NCBI RefSeq assembly: GCF_005080965.1
Contig: NZ_CP034867.1
Location: 310,001-374,000 of the forward strand
DNA length: 64,000 bases
Source: Buchnera aphidicola (Macrosiphum gaurae)
Lineage (GTDB): Bacteria; Pseudomonadota; Gammaproteobacteria; Enterobacterales; Enterobacteriaceae
Direction: 5' to 3'
Position 1 is the stretch's first letter; each line of letters starts with the position of its first letter. A model generated the notes under the pieces. The model did no database searches. It was not told the DNA's origin and worked only from the letters and a program-made list of their open reading frames with translations. Below are positions 1-10,254 of the stretch, piece after piece. The position numbers were made by a program, and so were the translations under genes.

Positions 1-829
1 AAAAAAAATATGGTTTGAAAAAGAAAAAGAAAAAAATAAAAAAAAAATGTTAGACAATAAAGGTCAATATCTTCAAAATAAAAAGAAAAAATTATATATA
101 TTAGATTTTAAAGGAGATGTTTATGCTAATGAAGTAATTGGTTTACGAGAAGAAGTATCTGCCATCCTTTTAGTGGCAAATGAAAATGATGAAGTTTTAT
201 TACGTTTAGAGAGTTCTGGAGGTGTAATTCATGGATATGGATTAGCTGCTTCTCAATTAAATAGACTACGTCAAAGAGGAATACGTCTAATTATATCTAT
301 TGATAAAATTGCTGCAAGTGGAGGATACATGATGGCCTGTGTTGCTGATTATATTGTCGCAGCACCATTTGCTATAATAGGTTCAATTGGAGTAGTAGCC
401 CAAATGCCTAACTTTAATAAATTATTAAAAAAATATGATATAGACATTGAACTTCATACTGCAGGTGATTATAAACGAACTCTGACAATGTTTGGAAATA
501 ATACTGAATCAACACGCAATAAATTCTGTGAAGAATTAAATGCAACACATGAACTTTTTAAAAACTTCATCAAAGAAATGAGACCATCTTTAGATATCGA
601 AAGTGTATCTAATGGAGAACATTGGTTCGGAACAATTGCTTTACAAAAAAAATTAGTAGATCAAATTTCTACAAGCGATGATATATTGATGTCTAAAATG
701 GAAGAATATACTTTATTAAGTATTAAATATACTTATAATAAAAAAATGCTAGAACGTTTTACTTCATCTATAACACATAATATTAGTAAAATAATACTGA
801 AAATATTTTTTTATAAAAATTATTTATAG
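1..829 (+). CDS. sohB: SohB, S49-family inner-membrane serine protease (5' end outside window)
   Basis: The product is a SohB-type protease of the S49 (signal peptide peptidase A-like) family, expected to be anchored in the inner membrane with its catalytic domain in the periplasm. The reading frame is open back to the left edge, so the N-terminal membrane segment is missing from this window; the part before the first visible Met (47) is a Lys/Glu-rich linker, as in E. coli SohB. Counting from that Met, the nucleophile is Ser91 in AASGGYMM and the general base is Lys143 in AGDYKRT, both conserved. The block VLRLES-like/GGxxHGYG and the motif GSIGVVAQMPNF are also typical. In E. coli yciN lies between sohB and topA; here it is gone and topA follows directly. 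Identification is secure; only the start is unseen. Confidence 0.93.
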   Translation, partial: KKIWFEKEKEKNKKKMLDNKGQYLQNKKKKLYILDFKGDVYANEVIGLREEVSAILLVANENDEVLLRLESSGGVIHGYGLAASQLNRLRQRGIRLIISIDKIAASGGYMMACVADYIVAAPFAIIGSIGVVAQMPNFNKLLKKYDIDIELHTAGDYKRTLTMFGNNTESTRNKFCEELNATHELFKNFIKEMRPSLDIESVSNGEHWFGTIALQKKLVDQISTSDDILMSKMEEYTLLSIKYTYNKKMLERFTSSITHNISKIILKIFFYKNYL

Positions 830-931
830 TTTTAAAAATATAAAAAAAGTTTCAAATATAATTAATCTTAAGTCCATCACCTATTGAGCATCTGATTCAA
901 TATAGTTACATATGATTTATTGGATAAAAAT

Positions 932-3517
932 ATGCAAAAATCTCTCGTGATAGTTGAATCTCCGGCAAAAGCAAAAACTATAAATCAATATTTAGGTTGT
1001 GAATACATAGTTAAGTCTAGTATAGGACATGTGCGAGATTTGATAACCCGTAAATCACAACATAAAGAGAAAAATAAAAAACTTTCTGATAATAATATTA
1101 TTTCAACAAAAGCTAATGAAAATACGATCCTTATAAAACAAATAGGAATCAATCCTTATAAAGATTGGAATGCTGAATATCACATTTTACCTGGTAAAGA
1201 AAAAATTATTTCTGATTTAAAAGTTATTGCAAATCAAGTCGATCATATATATCTTGCTACAGATTTAGATAGAGAAGGAGAAGCAATAGCTTGGCATTTA
1301 AGGGAAGTTATTGGAGGAGATTATGCTAAATTCAGTCGTGTAGTATTTAATGAAATTACTAGACATTCAATAAAAAAAGCTTTTGAAAAAGCAGGTCATA
1401 TAAATATGAATCGAGTGTATGCACAACAAGCACGTCGTTTTATGGATCGAATCGTAGGTTATATGATTTCCCCTTTATTATGGAAAAAAATTTCTAGAGG
1501 TGTATCTGCAGGACGAGTCCAATCTGTAGCAGTTCGTATAATATCAGATCGCGAACATATTATAAAAAATTTTATTCCAGAAGAATATTGGAAAATAAAC
1601 GTATCTCTTTTTTCTGAAGATAAAAAAAAAATTAGTATGCATGTAACACATGTTCATAATAAAAAATTTTATCCGATAAATAGAAATGAAGTGAATTTTG
1701 CAATAGAAAAAATGAAAAAATCATTATTTATCGTTAAAAATTATAAAGAGAAAATTTTTTATAAAACTGCATCTCCTCCTTTTATAACCTCTACTTTACA
1801 ACAATTTTCTAATCTTCATTTAGGATTTAGTGTAAAAAAAACAATGTTTTTAGCACAAAAATTATATGAAGAAGGTTATATAACTTACATGAGAACTGAT
1901 TCTACTTATTTAAGTAAACATGCTATCAAAAAAGCTCGAACATACATAAAAAATTTTTATGGTAATGATTATTTGCCTAAAGAACCCAATTTATATTCTA
2001 ATCAAAAATATTCTCAAGAAGCTCATGAAGCTATTCGACCATCTGATATCCAAGTAAAAAATATAAAATCAAACAATTTAAATTCAAGTGCCAAAAAATT
2101 ATATCAGTTAATTTGGAATCAGTTTATAGCTTCTCAAATGACATCAGTTAAATATAAATCTGTTACTATAATAGTAATGGCTGACATGTTTACATTGCAA
2201 AAAAATGCACGAATAGTTTTATTTGATGGTTGGACAAAAGTTTTAATTGAAGAAAAAAATATTAATTCTGAATTTCCTGCATTACATGTAGGAAGTCTAT
2301 TATTAATAGAGGAAATTATACCCAGTCAGAAATTTACTAAACCTCTGCCACGTTTTACTGAAGCATCTTTAGTGCGTGAATTAGAAAAAAAGGGTATTGG
2401 AAGACCTTCTACTTATGCTGTAATTACATCAAAAATACAAGATCGAGGATATGTTAAAATTAAAAAAAATAAATTTTATGCAGAAAAAATGGGAGAAATT
2501 CTTACTGTACGACTAAAAAAAAGTTTTAGTGATTTGATTGATTATAATTTTACTGCCAATATGGAAAAAACACTTGATAAAATTGCTCAAAATAAAATTA
2601 AATGGAAAAGTGTACTTGATTCTTTTTTTAAAAATTTTTCTAAACAGTTAGAAAGGGCTAAAAAAAGTCCAGAAGAAGGGGGAATGGAACTAAATAGAAT
2701 TGTTCCAACCTCAATTGATTGTCCAGTTTGCGGAAAAGAAATGGGAATAAAAAATGCCACAACTGGTGTGTTTCTTAGCTGTTTAGGATATAATAATGCT
2801 GAATCTAAAAATCGTTGCAAAAAAACTATAAATCTAATTTCATTAGATGATTTTAATAAAGAAGAAAATCAAAAAAAAATATCTTTAAAATTAATTCATC
2901 GATGTAAAAAATGTAATATGTCTATGGATAGTTATTTCATTAATCAAAGACTAAAACTGCATATTTGTATTAATAATCCTACTTGCATTGGTTATAAAAT
3001 TGAAGAAGGGGTTTTTGAAAGTCCTCTTTATTTATCTGAAACAATTCAATGTGAAAAATGTCAGAATAAAATGATTCTTAAAATAGGTCCATTTGGTAAA
3101 TTTTTTATATGTATAAAAAAAACATGCAAAAATACAAGAAAAATTTTACCTAATGGTGAAATATCTGATCCAAAATTAGAACCCATTCCTTTTCCACAAT
3201 TATTGTGTAAAGAATCTGACGCATGGTTTGTTTTACGGGAAGGAATTTCCGGTATTTTTTTTGCTGCAAATACTTTTCCTAAATCACGCGAAACTAGATC
3301 TCCATTTGTAGAAGAATTACTACGATTTCAACATTTATTACCAGAAAAAATACACTATTTATCTAGTGGTCCTATAATTGATGAAAATGGAAATAAAACT
3401 ATTGTTTGTTTCAATAGAAAGACGAAAAAACATTATATTACTTCTAAAAAAGAAGGAAAATTCACAGGTTGGTCAGCTTTATTTATTAATAAAAAATGGT
3501 GTGTAATAAATAAATAA
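932..3517 (+). CDS. topA: DNA topoisomerase I
   Basis: Type IA topoisomerase that relaxes negative supercoils in the nucleoid. The TOPRIM domain opens the protein (LVIVESPAKAKT) and contains the acidic DLDREGEAIAWH motif. The active-site tyrosine lies in ITYMRTDS. The C-terminal third carries three Cys4 zinc-ribbon modules (CPVCGKEMG, CKKCNMSMD, CEKCQNKM), so the complete enterobacterial architecture is kept. A TTG at 920 opens the same frame, but the ATG at 932 gives MQKSLVIVESP, which aligns with the E. coli N-terminus (MGKALVIVESP) and puts the catalytic tyrosine at 319, exactly as in E. coli; I therefore chose 932. The length of 861 residues compares with 865 in E. coli. No good Shine-Dalgarno sequence is visible. 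It ends convergently with suhB. Confidence 0.95.
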   Translation: MQKSLVIVESPAKAKTINQYLGCEYIVKSSIGHVRDLITRKSQHKEKNKKLSDNNIISTKANENTILIKQIGINPYKDWNAEYHILPGKEKIISDLKVIANQVDHIYLATDLDREGEAIAWHLREVIGGDYAKFSRVVFNEITRHSIKKAFEKAGHINMNRVYAQQARRFMDRIVGYMISPLLWKKISRGVSAGRVQSVAVRIISDREHIIKNFIPEEYWKINVSLFSEDKKKISMHVTHVHNKKFYPINRNEVNFAIEKMKKSLFIVKNYKEKIFYKTASPPFITSTLQQFSNLHLGFSVKKTMFLAQKLYEEGYITYMRTDSTYLSKHAIKKARTYIKNFYGNDYLPKEPNLYSNQKYSQEAHEAIRPSDIQVKNIKSNNLNSSAKKLYQLIWNQFIASQMTSVKYKSVTIIVMADMFTLQKNARIVLFDGWTKVLIEEKNINSEFPALHVGSLLLIEEIIPSQKFTKPLPRFTEASLVRELEKKGIGRPSTYAVITSKIQDRGYVKIKKNKFYAEKMGEILTVRLKKSFSDLIDYNFTANMEKTLDKIAQNKIKWKSVLDSFFKNFSKQLERAKKSPEEGGMELNRIVPTSIDCPVCGKEMGIKNATTGVFLSCLGYNNAESKNRCKKTINLISLDDFNKEENQKKISLKLIHRCKKCNMSMDSYFINQRLKLHICINNPTCIGYKIEEGVFESPLYLSETIQCEKCQNKMILKIGPFGKFFICIKKTCKNTRKILPNGEISDPKLEPIPFPQLLCKESDAWFVLREGISGIFFAANTFPKSRETRSPFVEELLRFQHLLPEKIHYLSSGPIIDENGNKTIVCFNRKTKKHYITSKKEGKFTGWSALFINKKWCVINK

Positions 3518-3582
3518 TATTTGCGAAAAACAAGAAAACATTTAATTTAAATATTTTTTTAAAAGTATCATTTTTAATTTTA

Positions 3583-4380
3583 TTATATTAAATAATATGC
3601 ACGTATTTTTTCGGTAATTAATCTAACAAACTTGGGGCTGCTAGTTATATTCCCAGAATGACAATGATTATATTCATGACCTCCTGTAAAATTACTAATT
3701 AAACAACCAGATTCTCGAACTTGTAGTTTACTTGCTACAAAATTATTTGGTTCTAAATTAAAATCAAATAAACAATCTATTTTTCCTGCTGCAACATAAG
3801 CAGCATCAAGTACAGTAGAACCAGTACATCTAAAAGAAATTCCACATAAAATTAATTTTTTATATATTTCAAAATAAGATAGTGTTTCACTGTAAATTTT
3901 ATTCGGTAAATTAACAGCAACTGTAGTGTGATTTAAAGTATTAATTTTACTGCATCTCGTTCGGTATCCATTTAATTGAGAACCTTGTCCTTTGACTGCT
4001 GTAAATAAATCATTTTTTATTGGGTCATATATTACAGAAATTTCAGTCTTACTTTTTACAACTACAGCAATAGAAATACAAAAATGTGGAAAATGTTTAA
4101 CAAAATTATTCTTTCCATCTAATTCGTTGATAATCCAAATAGTATTTTTTTCATTTTGTTTTAAAATAATATTTTCATTTTTTTTTAAGATGATATGATG
4201 AGGATAAGATCTATAAATAATTTCACTAATTATTCTATTAATTTTATATATTATATTTTTTATAAATATTTTATTTTTATCTACATCTTCCTTAATAAAT
4301 TTATGTGCATCATAATTTTGAATAATAATATTTCCGCCTTTTCGTACTGCACGAATAGCAATATTTAACATTGGATGCAT
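3583..4380 (-). CDS. suhB: SuhB, inositol-monophosphatase family protein with degraded catalytic site
   Basis: SuhB belongs to the inositol monophosphatase family and in E. coli also joins Nus factors in rRNA transcription antitermination. The whole fold aligns over 265 residues, but the metal ligands do not. The E. coli sequence WVIDPLDGTTNF reads WIINELDGKNNF here, so the first Asp is Asn85 and only Asp88 remains. The EESGE segment has become KKNEN, and the WDFAAGE segment has become NNFVASK, so a catalytic Glu and an Asp are also lost. A phosphatase activity is therefore unlikely, while a structural role on RNA polymerase could remain (inference). An upstream in-frame ATG at 4422 exists, but the ATG at 4380 gives MHPMLNI, identical to E. 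coli, and is preceded by an AGGGG ribosome binding site. It is divergent from rlmN. Confidence 0.9.
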   Translation of the reverse strand: MHPMLNIAIRAVRKGGNIIIQNYDAHKFIKEDVDKNKIFIKNIIYKINRIISEIIYRSYPHHIILKKNENIILKQNEKNTIWIINELDGKNNFVKHFPHFCISIAVVVKSKTEISVIYDPIKNDLFTAVKGQGSQLNGYRTRCSKINTLNHTTVAVNLPNKIYSETLSYFEIYKKLILCGISFRCTGSTVLDAAYVAAGKIDCLFDFNLEPNNFVASKLQVRESGCLISNFTGGHEYNHCHSGNITSSPKFVRLITEKIRAYYLI

Positions 4381-4630
4381 AGAAAACCCCTGAATTTTCA
4401 AAAATGATTGGCATAATAACATGATTTAAATATCTTTAATATTTATTAAAGATTTTTTTTTATTAAAGAGTAATTTTATTTTTAAGATATAAAAATATTA
4501 TCAAGATGAATGAATTTATTATATTAATATATAATATTAATATAATAATCATATATTATTACTATTTTTTTTTGTTAAGGTAAAGTTTTAATGAAAAGAT
4601 ATTTCGCACTAATTAATTTTAGGCCTTTAG

Positions 4631-5722
4631 ATGAATAAGAATATTAATATATTTACAATTTCAGCATCTAAAATTAATTTATTGGATTTCAATCGTCAAG
4701 ATTTAAGATTTTTTCTTGCTTCTTTAGGCGCAAAAAGTTTTTGTGCAGAACAAATTATGAAATGGATTTATCATCATTATTGTGATGATTTTTATAAAAT
4801 GTTTAACATTAGTATGAAAATAAGAAATAAATTACATGAAAAATCTTATATTTCTGCATCAGAATTTATAGAAGAAAAAATTTCTTACGATGGTACGATA
4901 AAATGGATTACTTCTATTAACAACCAAATAATTGAAACAGTATACATTCCTGAAAAAAAACGTTCTACTCTTTGCATTTCTTCACAAATAGGATGCGCTT
5001 TGAAATGTCATTTTTGTGCTACCGGAAAAGGAGGTTTTCAAAGAAATTTAAAAGTTTCTGAAATTATTGCTCAAATTTGGCAGGCAAATAAAATATTAAA
5101 AGAAAAAAACATCACAAAAAATATTACTAATATAGTGTTCATGGGCATGGGTGAACCTTTATTAAATTTAAATAATGTTGTATCTGCATTAAAAATCATT
5201 CTCGATGAACATGGTTTTGGTTTGTCAAAACGTCGTATCACTTTATCTACCTCAGGAATAGTTCCAGCATTAGATAAATTAAGAAATATAGTTGATGTTT
5301 CTTTAGCGATTTCTTTACATGCTCCGAATGATATTATTAGAAATCTTATTATGCCAATTAATAAAAAATATAACATTGGTTCTATTTTAAATTCTGCACT
5401 AAAATATTTAAAATATTCAAAGGCTAATCGAGGCGGAGTAACAATAGAATATGTTATGCTAGATGGAATTAACGATTCTAATGAACATGCTCAGCAATTA
5501 GCTACTTTATTAAGCCAAATACCTAGTAAAATTAACTTAATTCCTTGGAATTCTTTTGTAGGTTCGTCTCTTATATGCAGTAACATTCATCGAATTAATA
5601 TTTTTGCAAATATTCTTAGGAAAAGAGGATTTACTGCAATAATCAGAAAAAATAGAGGACAGGATATTAATGCTGCATGTGGTCAATTAACTGGTATTAT
5701 AATAAATCCTATTACAAAATAA
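4631..5722 (+). CDS. rlmN: RlmN, dual-specificity 23S rRNA A2503 / tRNA A37 C2-methyltransferase
   Basis: Radical-SAM methyltransferase that adds a C2-methyl group to A2503 of 23S rRNA and A37 of some tRNAs. The 4Fe-4S ligands are Cys122, Cys126 and Cys129 in GCALKCHFC, and the resolving/methyl-accepting cysteine near the C-terminus is Cys350 in NAACGQL. The motifs GMGEPLLN and LSTSGIVP are those of the family. The length is 363 residues against 384 in E. coli, with most of the shortening at the ends. It starts the co-directional run rlmN-ispG-hisS-glyA; in E. coli pilW and rodZ separate rlmN from ispG and are absent here, leaving a 35-bp gap. Confidence 0.95.
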   Translation: MNKNINIFTISASKINLLDFNRQDLRFFLASLGAKSFCAEQIMKWIYHHYCDDFYKMFNISMKIRNKLHEKSYISASEFIEEKISYDGTIKWITSINNQIIETVYIPEKKRSTLCISSQIGCALKCHFCATGKGGFQRNLKVSEIIAQIWQANKILKEKNITKNITNIVFMGMGEPLLNLNNVVSALKIILDEHGFGLSKRRITLSTSGIVPALDKLRNIVDVSLAISLHAPNDIIRNLIMPINKKYNIGSILNSALKYLKYSKANRGGVTIEYVMLDGINDSNEHAQQLATLLSQIPSKINLIPWNSFVGSSLICSNIHRINIFANILRKRGFTAIIRKNRGQDINAACGQLTGIIINPITK

Positions 5723-5757
5723 TTTAATTTATTATTCTTTCTATTACATATAAAAAA

Positions 5758-6864
5758 ATGAATAAATCCAAAACTATTAACAGAAGAAAATCAGATCGTA
5801 TTTATGTTGGTAAAATACCTATTGGAAATAACGCACCTATTTCAGTTCAATCAATGACTAATACTCGAACTACAAATACTCTTGAAACTATTAATCAAAT
5901 TCTAGAATTGCAAAAAGTAGGAGTAGATATTATCCGTATTTCTATACCGACTTTAAAAGCTGCGGAATCATTTAAAGAAATTAAGAAACAAATAAACATT
6001 CCATTAATTGCAGATGTACATTTTGATTATAGATTAGCACTAAAAGCTATAGAATATGGAGCAGACTGTCTAAGAATTAATCCTGGAAATATTGGGAATA
6101 TAAAACGAGTATCAGAAGTAATCACTTATGCAAAAGATAAAAATATACCAATTCGAATTGGTGTAAATGCTGGATCTTTAGAAAAAGATATATTAAAAAA
6201 ATATAAAACACCTACTCCAGAAGCTTTAGTAGAATCTGCTATGAGACATATTGAATATTTTGATACTTTAAATTTCAATCAATTTAAAGTTAGCGTTAAA
6301 GCATCTAATGTATTTTTAGCAGTTGAATCATATCGATTATTAGGAAAAAAAATTACACAGCCTTTGCATATTGGAATAACAGAAGCAGGAGGTTTAAGAA
6401 ATGGGACAGTAAAATCTTCTATAGGTATTGCTTTACTATTATTAGAAGGTATTGGAGATACAATACGGATTTCATTAGCCGCTAATCCTATTGAAGAAGT
6501 AAAAGTAGGTTATGATATTCTGAAAGTCTTAAATTTAAGGTCAAGAGGAGTGAATTTTATTGCATGTCCTACATGTTCCAGACAAGAATTTGATGTAATT
6601 AATACAGTAAATCAATTGGAAAAAAAATTAGAAGATATCTCAATTCCTATAGACGTATCAATTATCGGTTGTATTGTTAATGGTATAGGTGAAGCTAAAA
6701 CAGCAAATTTAGGCTTAACAGGACATCATAAAAATAGTATATTGTATGAAGATGGAATAAGACAGGAAAAAAAAATAAAAAACGAAGAAATTATTGAAAA
6801 AATGGAAATTAAAATTCGAAAAAAAATAAAAAACATAGATAAATTAAATAATTTAAAAAAATAA
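5758..6864 (+). CDS. ispG: 4-hydroxy-3-methylbut-2-enyl diphosphate synthase (flavodoxin-dependent)
   Basis: IspG (GcpE) performs the penultimate step of the methylerythritol phosphate pathway, converting the cyclodiphosphate MEcPP to HMBPP for isoprenoid synthesis. The N-terminal TIM-barrel starts with [10 protein letters not shown] and the cluster-binding domain contains [10 protein letters not shown] and GCIVNGIGE, which supply the three cysteines and the glutamate that hold the 4Fe-4S cluster. The length is 368 residues against 372 in E. coli. The enzyme needs reduced flavodoxin in E. coli, and fldA is kept elsewhere in this window. It lies 35 bp after rlmN and 49 bp before hisS, so it is probably in one transcription unit with them. 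Confidence 0.96.
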   Translation: MNKSKTINRRKSDRIYVGKIPIGNNAPISVQSMTNTRTTNTLETINQILELQKVGVDIIRISIPTLKAAESFKEIKKQINIPLIADVHFDYRLALKAIEYGADCLRINPGNIGNIKRVSEVITYAKDKNIPIRIGVNAGSLEKDILKKYKTPTPEALVESAMRHIEYFDTLNFNQFKVSVKASNVFLAVESYRLLGKKITQPLHIGITEAGGLRNGTVKSSIGIALLLLEGIGDTIRISLAANPIEEVKVGYDILKVLNLRSRGVNFIACPTCSRQEFDVINTVNQLEKKLEDISIPIDVSIIGCIVNGIGEAKTANLGLTGHHKNSILYEDGIRQEKKIKNEEIIEKMEIKIRKKIKNIDKLNNLKK

Positions 6865-6913
6865 TATTTAATTTTATATTTAAATTGTTTTAGATGTAAT
6901 ATAAGAGAAAATA

Positions 6914-8185
6914 GTGAAAAAAGAAATTAAATCTATTAGAGGAATGCATGATTATCTTCCAGAAGAATTAAAAATATGGAATTATATAGAAATTATATTG
7001 AAAGAAGTTTTAACCAGTTATTGTTATTTAGAAATTAGGTTGCCTATACTAGAAAAAACTGAAATTTTTAAAAGAGCAATCGGAAACGTTACCGACGTAG
7101 TAGAAAAAGAAATGTATTCTTTTAATGACCGAAAAGGTAATAGTTTAACTTTACGTCCAGAAGGGACCGTAGGATGTGTACGAGCTTTAATACAACATCA
7201 TTTATTGCATCAAAAAAACAAATTTTGGTATTTAGGACCTATGTTTCGATATGAAAGACCACAAAATGGAAGATATCGTCAATTCTATCAATTAGGAGCA
7301 GAAGTATTTGGTTTTGATACAGAAGATATAGATTTAGAAATTATTATTTTGACACATCGTTTGTGGAAAAGAATTGGTATTGATTCATGTGTAACTTTAG
7401 AAGTCAATTCAATAGGTTCTAAAATTGATCGTTTTGAATATCAAAAAAAATTAGTTTGCTTTCTTAAAAAACATGAACATTTATTAGATGAAGATTGTAA
7501 ACGACGATTATATACTAATCCTTTGCGTATTTTAGATTCGAAGAACCGAGATGTGCAAAAAATATTAAAAGAAGCACCATTATTAAGTGAATATATTGAT
7601 ATTGCTTCTAGCAGTCATTTTAAAAATTTATGTGATATGCTAAATTCTCATGGAATAAAATATAAATACAATCCGTATTTAGTACGAGGATTAGATTATT
7701 ATAATAACACTGTTTTTGAATGGAAAAGTAATCAAATAGGTACACAAGATACTATTTGTGCAGGTGGTCGATATGATTATTTAGTCGAAGAAATGGGAGG
7801 AAAAAAAACATCTGCCATAGGATTTGCAATAGGAATAGAACGTTTAGTTTTATTAACAAAATCGATAAAAAATTTTTCTGAAAAATTAGAAGAAATTAAC
7901 ATTTGTATTATTTTTATAGGAAATAATAATAAATATTACGCTGTAAAATTATCTGAAGAAATAAGAGATTTATACCCGAAATTAAAAGTTTTTATTAATT
8001 TTTTTAATCAAAATCTTAAAAAAAAAATAAAAAATGCGATAAGTTCTTCATCAAGAATTATAATCTTAATAGGTGATAATGAAATCAAAAACGGTTTTTT
8101 TTTAGTTAAAGATTTAAAAAAAGAAAAAGAATATTATCTTTTAAAATATGAATTAATGATAAAAATTCAAAAAATTTTTAAATAA
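6914..8185 (+). CDS. hisS: Histidyl-tRNA synthetase
   Basis: Class II aminoacyl-tRNA synthetase that charges tRNA-His. The protein begins [13 protein letters not shown], the conserved enterobacterial N-terminus. Motif 2 lies around [19 protein letters not shown], the histidine-specific motif is [15 protein letters not shown], and motif 3 lies around [14 protein letters not shown]. The anticodon-binding domain follows and is rich in Asn/Lys. It is 423 residues long (E. coli 424). The start is a GTG at 6914; this is the only start compatible with the E. coli alignment and there is only a weak AGAGA-like ribosome binding site. glyA begins 56 bp downstream. Confidence 0.96.
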   Translation: MKKEIKSIRGMHDYLPEELKIWNYIEIILKEVLTSYCYLEIRLPILEKTEIFKRAIGNVTDVVEKEMYSFNDRKGNSLTLRPEGTVGCVRALIQHHLLHQKNKFWYLGPMFRYERPQNGRYRQFYQLGAEVFGFDTEDIDLEIIILTHRLWKRIGIDSCVTLEVNSIGSKIDRFEYQKKLVCFLKKHEHLLDEDCKRRLYTNPLRILDSKNRDVQKILKEAPLLSEYIDIASSSHFKNLCDMLNSHGIKYKYNPYLVRGLDYYNNTVFEWKSNQIGTQDTICAGGRYDYLVEEMGGKKTSAIGFAIGIERLVLLTKSIKNFSEKLEEINICIIFIGNNNKYYAVKLSEEIRDLYPKLKVFINFFNQNLKKKIKNAISSSSRIIILIGDNEIKNGFFLVKDLKKEKEYYLLKYELMIKIQKIFK

Positions 8186-8241
8186 ATTTAATTTTTTGAA
8201 GATTTTATATTTTACATGTAACTCAATATTTTAGGTAAAAA

Positions 8242-9495
8242 ATGTTAAATAATAAAACAGATCTTTCAAAATATGATCCAGAAATATGGTTGGCAATAGA
8301 ACAAGAAAAAAAAAGGCAAGAAAATCATCTAGAATTAATTGCATCAGAAAACTATGCTAGTAATTATGTGATGAATGCACAAGGTTCACAATTAACTAAT
8401 AAATATGCAGAAGGTTATCCTGGAAAACGCTATTATGGCGGTTGTAAATATATAGATATAATAGAAGAATTAGCAATTAATCGAGCAAAAAAATTATTTG
8501 ACGCAGATTATGCTAATGTTCAACCTCATTCTGGTTCTCAAGCTAATTTTGCTGTTTATACAGCATTATTGAAATTTGGTGATACAATATTAGGCATGAA
8601 ATTATCACACGGAGGTCATTTAACTCATGGCTCTGCGGTAAGCTTCTCGGGGAAAATGTATAATGTTATTCAATATGGAGTAAATAAAAATGGTGAAATT
8701 GATTATGAGGAAATTTTACATTTAACTGAAAAATATAAACCAAAAATGATCATTGCTGGTTTTTCAGCATATTCTGGTATTTGTGATTGGGAAAAAATGC
8801 GTGTTATTGCAGATAAAGTTAATGCTTATTTAGTTGTTGATATAGCTCATGTTGCAGGTTTAATAGCAGCTCAAATTTATCCAAATCCAATTAACTATGC
8901 ACATGTTGTTACAAGTACGACTCATAAGACGTTAGCAGGACCTCGCGGGGGGCTTATTCTTGCTAAAAATGGTAATGACATTTTATATAAAAAGTTAAAT
9001 TCATCAGTCTTTCCTGGTACACAAGGAGGACCACTAATACATGTAATTGCTGCTAAAGCGATCGCGTTTAAAGAAGCTGCACAACCTAAATTTAAAGAAT
9101 ATCAAAAACAAATAGTAAAAAATTCTAAAGTTATGGTTCAAAAATTTTTAGAAAAAGGATATCAAATAGTATCTGGAAAAACCTGCAATCATTTATTTTT
9201 AATCAATTTGACTAATAAAAAAATTACAGGAAAAGATGCTGATATTGCCTTAAGTAAAGCCAATATAACTATTAATAAAAATACTATACCTAATGATTTA
9301 AAAAGTCCTTTTATTACTTCGGGTATACGCATTGGTACAGCGGCTATTACTAGAAGAGGATTTAAAGAAAATGAAGTTTCTAAAGTATCAAATTGGATAT
9401 CCAGTATTTTAGATAATGTGTACGATGATGATAACATTATTAAAATTAAACAGAAGGTATTAGAAATTTGTTTAAAATATCCTGTTTATCTTTAG
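8242..9495 (+). CDS. glyA: Serine hydroxymethyltransferase
   Basis: PLP-dependent enzyme that interconverts serine and glycine with tetrahydrofolate, supplying glycine and one-carbon units. The lysine that binds PLP is Lys229 in [14 protein letters not shown], at the same residue number as in E. coli. Other family marks are ENYAS near the N-terminus, the YPGKRYYGG loop, and HSGSQAN. The length, 417 residues, is the same as in E. coli. It ends the rlmN-ispG-hisS-glyA run and faces bioD convergently across an 84-bp gap. Confidence 0.97.
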   Translation: MLNNKTDLSKYDPEIWLAIEQEKKRQENHLELIASENYASNYVMNAQGSQLTNKYAEGYPGKRYYGGCKYIDIIEELAINRAKKLFDADYANVQPHSGSQANFAVYTALLKFGDTILGMKLSHGGHLTHGSAVSFSGKMYNVIQYGVNKNGEIDYEEILHLTEKYKPKMIIAGFSAYSGICDWEKMRVIADKVNAYLVVDIAHVAGLIAAQIYPNPINYAHVVTSTTHKTLAGPRGGLILAKNGNDILYKKLNSSVFPGTQGGPLIHVIAAKAIAFKEAAQPKFKEYQKQIVKNSKVMVQKFLEKGYQIVSGKTCNHLFLINLTNKKITGKDADIALSKANITINKNTIPNDLKSPFITSGIRIGTAAITRRGFKENEVSKVSNWISSILDNVYDDDNIIKIKQKVLEICLKYPVYL

Positions 9496-9579
9496 TTAAG
9501 ATACATTAAATATATCCATCTTTTTTAATAATTATATCAATGATTATAAAAATAATATTTTTTCAAAAAAATACATTTT

Positions 9580-10254
9580 TCATTTAGGTAATTTTATTTT
9601 GATTTTTTTTAAATTTATTTTGTTTTTATTATTTAAATACGGAATTTCACCTAAAAATGGGGATTCAATATAATTTAACAAAGTTTGGATATAGTATATA
9701 TTATACTTATCTTTTGGAAAAATATTATTAGCAATCCAACCTCCACATGTTATTTTTTCCGAAATAATAGCTTTTTCTGTTAAAATAGCATGGTTAATAC
9801 ACCCTAACTTAATTGCGACAATAATAATAACAGTTAATTTTTCCTTTTTAACCCAATTAGAAAAAGTTTCTTTATGAGACAATGGTGTATACCATCCACC
9901 AGCACCTTCTACTAAAATCCAATTACTTTTCTGAGTAATATTTTTTAATCCTAAAGATAATTCTGTTTGTTTTATATTTTTTTTTTGAAATTTACTTAAG
10001 ATGTGAGGAGGAGCATTTTCAAAAAATGAAATCGGATTCACTTCTTTTTCACTTAATTTTATAGAACTACTTTTTTTTAGAATAGTTGCATCATTGTTTG
10101 AAAAATTACATGATTTTTTTTGATTTCCAGAAGATATAGGCTTATATCCCGCTGTTTTATATCCAGATGCAGCAGCTTTTTTTAATAAAATACTACTTGC
10201 AATTGTTTTTCCTACATTTGTGTCCGTTCCGGTAATAAAAAATTTTTTAATCAT
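9580..10254 (-). CDS. bioD: Dethiobiotin synthetase
   Basis: BioD carboxylates 7,8-diaminopelargonate with ATP to form dethiobiotin, the penultimate step of biotin synthesis. The P-loop variant GTDTNVGKT occurs at residues 8-16, the switch-like region VEGAGGWYTPL is intact, and the motif IIIVAIKLGCINHA matches the family. It has 224 residues (E. coli 225). In E. coli bioD is the last gene of bioBFCD; here bioF and bioC are missing, so bioD follows bioB after 330 bp of non-coding DNA. That gap holds a long imperfect palindrome, described separately. Confidence 0.94.
   Translation of the reverse strand: MIKKFFITGTDTNVGKTIASSILLKKAAASGYKTAGYKPISSGNQKKSCNFSNNDATILKKSSSIKLSEKEVNPISFFENAPPHILSKFQKKNIKQTELSLGLKNITQKSNWILVEGAGGWYTPLSHKETFSNWVKKEKLTVIIIVAIKLGCINHAILTEKAIISEKITCGGWIANNIFPKDKYNIYYIQTLLNYIESPFLGEIPYLNNKNKINLKKIKIKLPK

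Noticed and set aside
920-931. TTG at 920 as the start of topA
   Set aside because: The ATG at 932 aligns with the E. coli start and sets the catalytic tyrosine at residue 319; the TTG would add four unconserved residues.
2587-2820. Reverse-strand and alternative-frame open frames inside topA, rlmN, glyA, bioB, trxB, aspS, znuB, yoaE, minD, flgD and others
   Set aside because: They lie wholly inside well-supported genes, show no independent similarity or ribosome binding sites, and follow from codon bias in the real frames.
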